NCBI GenBank assembly: GCA_029865675.1
Contig: JARXAU010000014.1
Coordinates: 1 to 5,320, forward strand
Reading direction: 5' to 3'
Length of the DNA stretch: 5,320 nt
Source: Rhodoferax sp.
Lineage (GTDB): Bacteria; Pseudomonadota; Gammaproteobacteria; Burkholderiales; Burkholderiaceae_C
Of the stretch, positions 1-4,792 are shown one piece after another. A program made the position numbers and the translations under genes. How positions within the stretch are numbered: position 1 is the stretch's first letter; every line of letters starts with the position of its first letter. The notes beneath the pieces were generated by a model. The model saw only the letters and a program-made list of their open reading frames with translations. It did not search any database and had not been told where the DNA came from.

Positions 1-396
1 TACAGCGCGATTTACCTGTTTATTGCGGGCAGCTACACGCCGTTTGCTCTGGGCGCATTGGCCGGACCCTGGGGCTGGTCCTTGTTTGGCGTGGTCTGGA
101 CGCTGGCGGCTGCGGGGGTAGCGCTCAAGGCCTTTGACCGCCTGTCCCACCCTTGGGCGTCCACCGGCCTGTACCTGGCCATGGGCTGGCTGGTGGTGGT
201 GGCCGCTGTGCCCATGTTGGAACGCGTGCCTCTGGCGGGACTGGGCTGGTTGCTGGCCGGCGGCATCGCCTACACCCTAGGCGTGGTGTTTTTTGTGCTG
301 GACCACCGGGTGCGTTATGCGCACGCCATTTGGCATGCCTTTGTCGCCACTGGAACCGGCTTGCACGTGGTGGCGGTGATGGGCTACTCCGGCTAG
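1..396 (+). CDS. trhA: Hemolysin III / TrhA (PAQR-like) integral membrane protein, 3' portion
   Basis: The reading frame is open from base 1 to the TAG at 394-396, giving the last 131 residues of a protein that starts outside the window. Family members are about 200-220 residues, so roughly the N-terminal third is missing. The visible part begins with the family hallmark YLFIAGSYTPF (residues 5-15 of the fragment), then shows about five hydrophobic segments with a short charged loop (KAFDRLSH). It ends with HAIWHAFVATGTGLH, which supplies the HxxxH (H108, H112) and the later His (H122) that act as the putative metal site in PAQR-related proteins. E. coli TrhA (YqfA) is linked to membrane-lipid/energy homeostasis. 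The older 'hemolysin' name comes from a Bacillus homologue and should not be read as proof of toxin activity. An internal TTG at 58 is not the real start because the conserved motif lies upstream of it. The gene converges with the MFS gene on the other strand. Confidence 0.9.
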   Translation, partial: YSAIYLFIAGSYTPFALGALAGPWGWSLFGVVWTLAAAGVALKAFDRLSHPWASTGLYLAMGWLVVVAAVPMLERVPLAGLGWLLAGGIAYTLGVVFFVLDHRVRYAHAIWHAFVATGTGLHVVAVMGYSG

Positions 397-456
397 CGCG
401 GCGCGTCTAGGTCAGGCACGCGCCCATGAAAGTGAGCGCGGCGCCCGGGTCAGGCA
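395..456. repeat. Imperfect direct repeat spanning the convergent gene ends
   Basis: AGCGCGGCGC occurs at 395-404 and 435-444. Each copy is followed by GGTCAGGCA (410-418 and 448-456), with 5 and 3 intervening bases respectively. The first copy starts inside the stop codon of the hemolysin III-like gene and the second covers the stop codon of the MFS gene. The 53-base convergent spacer between the genes is largely made of this repeat. No T-tract terminator is evident on either strand. Confidence 0.6.
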
Positions 457-1655
457 ATCCGCTGCTTGTTGCGCTGCCGCTCTGCACCGGGCACGCCCAG
501 GTCCGGGTGCAGCTTGCCCGCCACCAGCCACGCGGCCAGCAAGGCCGCACCCGCCACGGCAAACACCCCTACCACCGGAAAAAACTGCAACACCAGCCAG
601 GCAATGCCGGGCGACAAAATGCCCGACGCGTCGCGAAAGCTGGAATACACCGCCGACATTTCGGTACGCTCGGAGGGTTTGACCGCCATCAAAAAGGGCA
701 GGCCGGCGCAGGTGTCAAGCAGCACCAAAAAAACGGTTCCCACCACCAGCAAAGCCACCGTTCCCCAGGGCCACGGCGAAAGCAGCGTAGCCGCCAAAAA
801 CAAAACCCCGCCGCCCAAGCAACCCGCGCGTACCGCCAAGCGCACCGAGTGGCGTCGCATCCAGAGCAGCATCAACGGCGCCATGAAAAGTCCCATGTTC
901 GCCAGCGACGAGGCCACACCGCCCACTTTGTCGCCCAAACCGTTTTCCAGCGCAAAAATACCCACGTACACAAAGTAAAACCACCAGCCGCAGGATCGAA
1001 TGACCGGTAGTAGCCAGCCCGTCACCATACGCGGCTGGGCAAAAAAACGTTGCACATGGGCTAGCGGGTGGCTGCGGCGCGCCGACCGCGCCTTGGCAAT
1101 CGCTTTGCCATTGCCCAGCGGCGTTCGGGCCACCAGCAGCACAATCAGTGCAGCGGCTGCCCCCACCAGTGCAAACGGCGCCCAATCAGCCACCCCTAGC
1201 AGCCACACGCCCAGCGCCGGCCCCACCACCCATCCCACGCCGCCATAAAACAGGCGCAAGGTCTCCAGCTTGCCAAAGTCCGTTTTGGCAACGTGGTCCA
1301 ACACATAGGCGTTAAAGCAAACAAAGGATATAGCCGCTGCCATGACGCTGCATAACAGCGCAGCCGTAGTGAATTTGTCCCCAAGAGCTCCCAACAACGC
1401 GCCCACCAGATACAGACCACTGGCCCACAGATAAATACTGCGCCGTGGAAAGCGCCGCGCCAGCGCCGGCACCATCAGCGCGGTGAATAGCGACACCAGC
1501 CCTATGACGAAATAGATTTGCGACACCACCGCCGCACTGCCCCAGGCCCGGTACATCACCAGCGGAAAAACCGACAGCGTGCCGCCGCGCACCATGGCCT
1601 CCAGTCCACCAATGCGGGCGAAGTCTTCAACGCTGGGTTTACGGGGGGAAATCAT
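450..1655 (-). CDS. Major facilitator superfamily (MFS) transporter, substrate unknown
   Basis: The gene encodes 401 residues, a normal MFS length, rich in hydrophobic helices consistent with about 12 membrane segments. Visible landmarks are RAWGSAAVVSQIYF (residues 36-49), an ARRFPRRS loop after the second helix that resembles the basic MFS loop 2-3 (66-73), FNAYVLDHVAK (114-124), a cytoplasmic central loop with basic residues (about 176-210), RSCGWWFYFVY (220-230), and the conserved stretch PFLMAVKPSERTEMSAVYSS (320-339). The last of these resembles a conserved block I recall from uncharacterised proteobacterial MFS proteins. The frame stays open further upstream to 2027, but that extension is hydrophilic and antisense to the next gene, so the ATG at 1655 is chosen: it opens directly into MISPRKPSVEDFARIGG. 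No convincing Shine-Dalgarno sequence precedes this ATG. Nothing in the sequence identifies the substrate. It is divergent from the gloC-like gene and convergent with the hemolysin III-like gene. Confidence 0.88.
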   Translation of the reverse strand: MISPRKPSVEDFARIGGLEAMVRGGTLSVFPLVMYRAWGSAAVVSQIYFVIGLVSLFTALMVPALARRFPRRSIYLWASGLYLVGALLGALGDKFTTAALLCSVMAAAISFVCFNAYVLDHVAKTDFGKLETLRLFYGGVGWVVGPALGVWLLGVADWAPFALVGAAAALIVLLVARTPLGNGKAIAKARSARRSHPLAHVQRFFAQPRMVTGWLLPVIRSCGWWFYFVYVGIFALENGLGDKVGGVASSLANMGLFMAPLMLLWMRRHSVRLAVRAGCLGGGVLFLAATLLSPWPWGTVALLVVGTVFLVLLDTCAGLPFLMAVKPSERTEMSAVYSSFRDASGILSPGIAWLVLQFFPVVGVFAVAGAALLAAWLVAGKLHPDLGVPGAERQRNKQRIA

Positions 1656-1784
1656 GTGTGGCAAGCGTATCAGTGCTGAACCTTCGCACAACCTGGTCGC
1701 GCGTCCAGTTTCTGGCGCGACAAGGGCCGCGCGTCCTGCGCCCGCGCAAAGCCCGTACTGGTGCCCTATGCGAAACTTGCGCGC
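1656..1784. promoter_or_regulatory. Divergent intergenic region between MFS and gloC-like genes
   Basis: This 129-base GC-rich spacer must carry the start signals for both divergent genes, which is an inference from orientation only. I could not identify convincing sigma-70 -35/-10 boxes for either gene. Its main structure is the bulged inverted repeat at 1696-1721, listed separately. A GTG at 1761 in frame with the gloC-like gene could extend that protein by eight residues, but the extension does not match the family. Confidence 0.45.
1696..1721. repeat. Bulged inverted repeat (10 paired bases, TTT loop)
   Basis: GTCGCG (1696-1701) and CCAG (1705-1708) pair with CTGG (1712-1715) and CGCGAC (1716-1721). 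This leaves a 3-base bulge, CGT (1702-1704), and a TTT loop. It sits in the middle of the divergent spacer, 41 bases from the MFS start and 63 from the gloC-like start. It could be an operator, or a hairpin in the 5' leader of the gloC-like transcript. No T-run follows, so a terminator is unlikely. Confidence 0.45.
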
Positions 1785-2423
1785 ATGCTGCACTACCAAA
1801 CCGTCCCCGTCACCGCCTTCCAACAAAACTGCTCTATCGTTTGGTGCGATGAAGAGCGCCGCGCCGCCATCATTGACCCCGGTGGGGACATGGAGTTGCT
1901 GCTGGCCACCGTCAAACGCCTGGGCGTGACGCTGGAGCAAATCTGGATCACCCACGGCCACCTGGACCACGCTGGCGCTACCGCCGACCTGGCCGAGCTG
2001 CTGCACCTGCCCATCATTGGCCCGCACCCGGCGGACCAGTTTTGGATTGACGGCATGCCCATGGCGGCTGCCGCGTATGGCTTTCCACCCTCACGCCCGT
2101 TCACGCCCACGCGCTGGCTGCACGACGGCGACACGGTCACGCTAGGCCCCTACACCCTGCAAGTGCGCCACTGCCCTGGCCACACGCCCGGCCATGTGGT
2201 GTTTTATTCGCCGGACATAGGCCGCGCTTTTGTGGGCGACGTGCTGTTTGCCGGCAGCATTGGCCGCACCGACTTTCCGCAGGGCGACCACGCTACGCTG
2301 ATCAACAGCATCACCCAGCGCCTGTGGCCCATGGGCAACGCCACCGTGTTCATCCCCGGCCACGGCCCGGAAAGCAGCTTTGGCGCAGAGCGCGTGCGCA
2401 ATCCCTATGTGGGCGGCACCTGA
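1785..2423 (+). CDS. gloC: Type II glyoxalase-like MBL-fold hydrolase (GloC/YcbL type)
   Basis: The product is 212 residues, close to the roughly 215 of E. coli GloC (YcbL). The family hydrolyses thioesters such as S-lactoylglutathione, the second step of methylglyoxal detoxification, using a dinuclear metal site in the cytoplasm. The full metal-ligand set is visible: THGHLDH (T56-H62, giving H57, H59, D61, H62), H133 in HCPGHTPGH, D152 in VGDVLFAGSIGRTD, and H193 in PGHGPESSFG. The protein ends with the ERVRNPYV stretch typical of this branch and lacks the C-terminal glutathione-binding domain of classical GloB, as YcbL proteins do. The ATG at 1785 is preferred over the in-frame GTG at 1761 because homologues begin near LHYQxVPVTxFQQNC. 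No clear Shine-Dalgarno sequence is seen. It probably forms an operon with the YbaK-like gene 15 bases downstream. The substrate is inferred from family membership; a related thioesterase role is possible. Confidence 0.88.
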   Translation: MLHYQTVPVTAFQQNCSIVWCDEERRAAIIDPGGDMELLLATVKRLGVTLEQIWITHGHLDHAGATADLAELLHLPIIGPHPADQFWIDGMPMAAAAYGFPPSRPFTPTRWLHDGDTVTLGPYTLQVRHCPGHTPGHVVFYSPDIGRAFVGDVLFAGSIGRTDFPQGDHATLINSITQRLWPMGNATVFIPGHGPESSFGAERVRNPYVGGT

Positions 2424-2438
2424 GGCGGGGCCAGCGCC

Positions 2439-2897
2439 ATGAGTTTGCAGTCGGTACGCGCCTTTTTTGCGCATCACCAGCTAAATTTGCCCATCTTGGA
2501 GACCGAGGCGCTCACGCCCACAGTGGAGTCGGCGGCGCTGGCCCACGGCGTGGAGCCCGGACGCATTGCCAAAACCCTGGCCTTTCGGCTGGGAGACGGC
2601 CGCGTGGTGTTACTGGTAGCCAGCGGCCACGCGCGCATTGACAACACTAAGTTCAAAACCGCTTTTGGCAAAGGCAAGATGCTGCCCGTGCACGAGGTAG
2701 AGCACCTCACCGGCCATCCAGTCGGCGGCGTTTGCCCCTTTGGCTTGGCCCACCCGCTGCCTGTGTACCTGGACCACAGCCTGCGCGCCTTTGACGAGGT
2801 GCTACCAGCGGCCGGTTCGGTCAACAGCGCGGTGCGTATCAGCCCGGCGCTCATGGCGCAGGTGACGGGCGGGGTGTGGGTGGATGCGTGCCGTTAG
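2439..2897 (+). CDS. YbaK/EbsC-family protein (aminoacyl-tRNA deacylase-like)
   Basis: The product is 152 residues, one stand-alone YbaK/ProRS-editing (INS) domain of normal length (E. coli YbaK is about 159). Members hydrolyse mischarged aminoacyl-tRNA in trans, for example Cys-tRNA(Pro) for YbaK or Ala-tRNA(Pro) for ProXp-type enzymes. The family-essential Lys is present as K45 in RIAKTLAFRL. The glycine-rich loop GGVCPFG (96-102) matches the conserved GGVSPFG-type motif with Cys in place of Ser. AAGSVNSAVRISP (124-136) fits the conserved C-terminal strand. The start at 2439 has weak upstream purine runs (GAGG at 2422-2425, GGGG at 2427-2430). It begins 15 bases after the gloC-like stop, so the two are likely co-transcribed. 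I cannot tell which editing specificity it has, so no gene symbol is given. Confidence 0.87.
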   Translation: MSLQSVRAFFAHHQLNLPILETEALTPTVESAALAHGVEPGRIAKTLAFRLGDGRVVLLVASGHARIDNTKFKTAFGKGKMLPVHEVEHLTGHPVGGVCPFGLAHPLPVYLDHSLRAFDEVLPAAGSVNSAVRISPALMAQVTGGVWVDACR

Positions 2898-2907
2898 CCG
2901 CCCCAGT

Positions 2908-3765
2908 CTACTTCCGCGCCAAATACACCCCGCCCACCACCAGCGCCATGCCGCCTAGCGCCAGCGGCGAAAAAGATTCGCCAAACAGTCCCCAGGCCAC
3001 TATGGCGGTGCAAGGCGGCACCAGGTAGAAGAGGCTGGCGATGTTGACCGCGCTGCTTTGGCGTATCAGCCAATTGAGCAGGCTGACCGCGCCCACCGAC
3101 AGCACCAGCACCAGCCAGACCAGGGCGAACACCAGCTCGCCGGTCGGGTCCATGCGGCCGGTCTCAAACATCCAGGCGCACAGACCGGTGGCCAGCGCCG
3201 TGGGCACAAACTGGGCGACCGCGCCCGTGCGCCAGTCAAAGGCCGGGCAAAAACGCTTTTGGTACAGCGTGCCCGCCGTAATGGCCAAGAGCGCCACCAC
3301 GCAGGGCAGCAAGGCCTGCATCGGAAAAACCGTGCCCAGCTTATTCGCCACCACCAGCGCCACGCCGCCTAGCCCCAGCAGCAAACCCAGCCACTGGCGG
3401 CGCAGCACCGTCTCGCCCAGCAGCCAGCCCGCGCCCACGGCGGTGAGCAGCGGCTGCACGCCTACCACCAGCGCCGCCACGCCGGCGGGCAAGCCCAGCG
3501 AAATGGCAATAAACACGCCACCCAAGTACACGCCGTGCACCAGCAAACCCGATACGCCAATGTGGAACCAGGCGCGTGCGCCCTGGGGCCAGGGTGCACG
3601 GGTAGCCAGCGCGATGGCCAGCATTAACAGCACCACTGCTGCATAGCGCACGAACAAAAAGGTCAGGGGTTCGGTGTGCGGCAGGCCCAGCCGCGCGCCG
3701 ATGAAGCCGGTGGACCATAGGACGACAAACAGCAGCGGAAAAACGTTGGAGAACCGGGAGGGCAT
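2908..3765 (-). CDS. EamA/DMT-superfamily transporter
   Basis: The product is 285 residues with about ten hydrophobic helices, the standard two-EamA-repeat architecture of inner-membrane metabolite exporters. Repeat 1 (about 8-140) opens with LWSTGFIGARLGLPHTEP and closes with LLGETVLRRQWLGLLLGLGG. Repeat 2 (about 150-283) closes with LFGESFSPLALGGMALVVGG. The GE motif at the start of the ninth helix of each half (G117-E118 and G262-E263) is a family signature. The ATG at 3765 is preferred; a TTG immediately before it (3766-3768) would add one residue. No good Shine-Dalgarno sequence is visible. Substrates of the family range from amino acids and threonine/homoserine to nucleotide-like metabolites, and none can be assigned here. 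The gene converges on the YbaK-like gene (10 bases between stops) and is divergent from the response regulator gene. Confidence 0.9.
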   Translation of the reverse strand: MPSRFSNVFPLLFVVLWSTGFIGARLGLPHTEPLTFLFVRYAAVVLLMLAIALATRAPWPQGARAWFHIGVSGLLVHGVYLGGVFIAISLGLPAGVAALVVGVQPLLTAVGAGWLLGETVLRRQWLGLLLGLGGVALVVANKLGTVFPMQALLPCVVALLAITAGTLYQKRFCPAFDWRTGAVAQFVPTALATGLCAWMFETGRMDPTGELVFALVWLVLVLSVGAVSLLNWLIRQSSAVNIASLFYLVPPCTAIVAWGLFGESFSPLALGGMALVVGGVYLARK

Positions 3766-3808
3766 CAAAAATCTAGGAGTAGCGGCGGCCTAAGGGCGGC
3801 GCTAGCCC

Positions 3809-3826
3809 AGAGTGACGCCGCACTCT
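3809..3826. repeat. Inverted repeat AGAGTG-N6-CACTCT
   Basis: Perfect 6-bp arms at 3809-3814 and 3821-3826 are separated by ACGCCG. It lies 43 bases upstream of the EamA-gene start and could be an operator or a hairpin in that gene's leader. GAGTG, part of the arm, recurs at 3835-3839 and 3867-3871. Confidence 0.45.
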
Positions 3827-3832
3827 AACACC

Positions 3833-3844
3833 GCGAGTGCTCGC
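3833..3844. repeat. Short palindrome GCGAG-TG-CTCGC
   Basis: Perfect 5-bp arms flank a 2-base centre, only 6 bases beyond the AGAGTG/CACTCT dyad. The tight centre fits a dimer-binding DNA site better than an RNA hairpin. Its function is unknown. Confidence 0.4.
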
Positions 3845-3882
3845 ACCAATGCCTGGGTGGGGAGGTGAGTGAAACAGACCGA

Positions 3883-3903
3883 ATTCCCGCCTGATCTGGG
3901 AAT
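3883..3903. repeat. Inverted repeat ATTCCC-N9-GGGAAT
   Basis: Perfect 6-bp arms occur at 3883-3888 and 3898-3903 with a 9-base loop. An additional CAG/CTG pairing (3875-3877 with 3904-3906) is possible across an asymmetric bulge. It is the third dyad in under 100 bases of the divergent intergenic region. Confidence 0.4.
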
Positions 3904-3943
3904 CTGTTGCGAGTTTGCAGCTGCCAACGCGGCCCGGCCGTAA

Positions 3944-3961
3944 ATTGTTAGACATTGTTAG
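3944..3961 (+). promoter_or_regulatory. Tandem octamer ATTGTTAG at 10-base period (possible regulator box)
   Basis: ATTGTTAG occurs at 3944-3951 and again at 3954-3961, separated by AC, so the copies repeat every 10 bases, about one helical turn. OmpR/PhoB-family regulators typically bind head-to-tail direct repeats at 10-11-base spacing, and this pair lies 68 bases upstream of just such a regulator gene. A reverse-oriented core, TAACAA, recurs at 4004-4009. Autoregulation is the natural hypothesis but is inferred only from position and spacing. Confidence 0.45.
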
Positions 3962-4029
3962 GATTTTTTTGTTTTTAGTTAAAAATAGCAAATTATCGAA
4001 AAGTAACAAATATTCTTCTTTTACACGCT

Positions 4030-4713
4030 GTGCTGAGCATTCTTTTTGTTGAAAACAACGCCGTCTCTTTTACGGCGACGCTCGAAGCGCTCCAAACTGC
4101 GGGCCACCGCGTGCGCAGCGTGGCCATGGCCGAGGAAATCACTGACGCCATTGGTGCATTTGCGCCCGATATCTACGTCATCGGGCTTAGCCTGCAGGAT
4201 GACGATGGCCTGATCTTGACCCAACGGGTTCGCAGCACCCAACCTTTGGCTGGCATCGTGATTGTTACCGCGCGCAGCCGCTCGGGCGACCGTGTGGAGG
4301 GTTACGAAAGCGGTGCCGATCTTTACCTGACGCAACCGGTGCACCCGAGTGAGCTGAGCGCGGGCATTGTCGCTTTGGGCAATAGGCTGCGGCTCACGCT
4401 CAGCATCAACGCAAAGCGACTGCAAATTCACAAAAACAAGATGGAGCTCGTTGGGCCCTCGGCGAAAACTGGCCTGACGACGGGCGAACAGGCAATTTTG
4501 AGCGCCCTGGCCTTGGCACCTGGCCAAACCCTGGAACGCTGGCAACTGATGGAGATTCTGGGCACCGGCGAAGAGTCCCCGTCGCCCTCCGCCCTCGAAA
4601 TGCGCATTGCGCGCTTGCGCAAAAAGCTCGTCCGCGTCGGCGCCGAGTCGCCCACGATCAAATCCCTGCACAAGGTGGGCTACACCCTGTGCAGGGACGT
4701 GGTGTTTGTCTAG
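4030..4713 (+). CDS. Atypical OmpR/PhoB-type response regulator with degenerate phosphorylation site
   Basis: The product is 227 residues with the standard two-domain layout: receiver (about 1-118) and winged-helix DNA-binding domain (about 135-223). The effector domain is intact, with LTTGEQAILSALALAPGQ (149-166), ALEMRIARLRKKL as recognition helix (188-200) and the wing KSLHKVGYTL (211-220). The receiver aligns without gaps to PhoB-like proteins but lacks the phosphorylation machinery. The acidic pocket is E8-N9 instead of E/D-D, the phosphoacceptor Asp after PDIYVI is G52, and the conserved Lys of the KP motif is Q102 (TQP). The conserved Thr is kept (T80 in VTAR). By analogy with known atypical regulators it probably acts as a phosphorylation-independent DNA-binding protein. 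The GTG at 4030 is chosen because strand 1 begins immediately after it and there is no ATG, GTG or TTG between the upstream in-frame TAG at 3976-3978 and 4030. No Shine-Dalgarno sequence is visible. No kinase gene is adjacent; a glycosyltransferase follows 79 bases downstream. Confidence 0.9.
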   Translation: MLSILFVENNAVSFTATLEALQTAGHRVRSVAMAEEITDAIGAFAPDIYVIGLSLQDDDGLILTQRVRSTQPLAGIVIVTARSRSGDRVEGYESGADLYLTQPVHPSELSAGIVALGNRLRLTLSINAKRLQIHKNKMELVGPSAKTGLTTGEQAILSALALAPGQTLERWQLMEILGTGEESPSPSALEMRIARLRKKLVRVGAESPTIKSLHKVGYTLCRDVVFV

Positions 4714-4714
4714 T

Positions 4715-4738
4715 CGTACCTTTTTTACCCAAGGTACG
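4715..4738 (+). repeat. Perfect 8-bp stem-loop just after the regulator stop codon
   Basis: CGTACCTT (4715-4722) and AAGGTACG (4731-4738) are exact reverse complements around an 8-base loop, starting one base after the regulator's stop codon. No T-run follows the stem, so it is not a canonical intrinsic terminator. It may be a weak terminator or attenuator, a 3'-end RNA structure, or a protein-binding dyad upstream of the glycosyltransferase gene. Confidence 0.55.
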
Positions 4739-4792
4739 GTTGCGGGCCGCACGCCCGCGCTTGCATGCCTTGTATTGCAATGGACTGAGGCA

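Larger units (their letters stand above)
3766..4029. promoter_or_regulatory. Divergent intergenic region between EamA transporter and response regulator
   Basis: This 264-base region has no convincing gene. An open frame on the - strand (4009 to 3773) encodes a basic, compositionally odd 78-residue peptide with no recognisable motif and is not called. The transporter-proximal half is GC-rich and holds three inverted repeats (listed separately), plus the palindromes GCAGCTGC (3917-3924) and CGGCC-C-GGCCG (3930-3940). The regulator-proximal part becomes sharply AT-rich: 48 of the 60 bases in 3961-4020 are A or T. A possible sigma-70-like promoter for the regulator is TTGTTA (3955-3960), an 18-base spacer and TTAAAA (3979-3984), but other placements are as good. 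I infer promoters for both flanking genes from orientation and base composition. Confidence 0.5.

Noticed and set aside
426..1010. 194-codon + strand open frame opposite the MFS gene
   Set aside because: Its composition is basic and low-complexity (many His, Gln, Arg), as expected for the antisense of a membrane protein gene.
1656..2027. N-terminal extension of the MFS reading frame across the gloC-like gene
   Set aside because: The extra 124 residues are hydrophilic, antisense to a well-supported enzyme gene, and precede a natural MFS start at 1655.
3871..3930. Possible cobalamin-type riboswitch from the CCCGCC-containing stretch
   Set aside because: Only a fragment resembles the B12-box region; the remaining conserved core and helices are not present on either strand.
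3930..3975. Intrinsic terminator from the GC-rich CGGCC-C-GGCCG dyad followed by the T-run
   Set aside because: The T-run starts more than 20 bases after the dyad, the dyad has a 1-base centre, and no upstream + strand gene needs termination here.
3773..4009. Small - strand open frame in the divergent spacer
   Set aside because: It has no motif and no ribosome site, and it spans the AT-rich promoter and the dyads, so it looks like chance.
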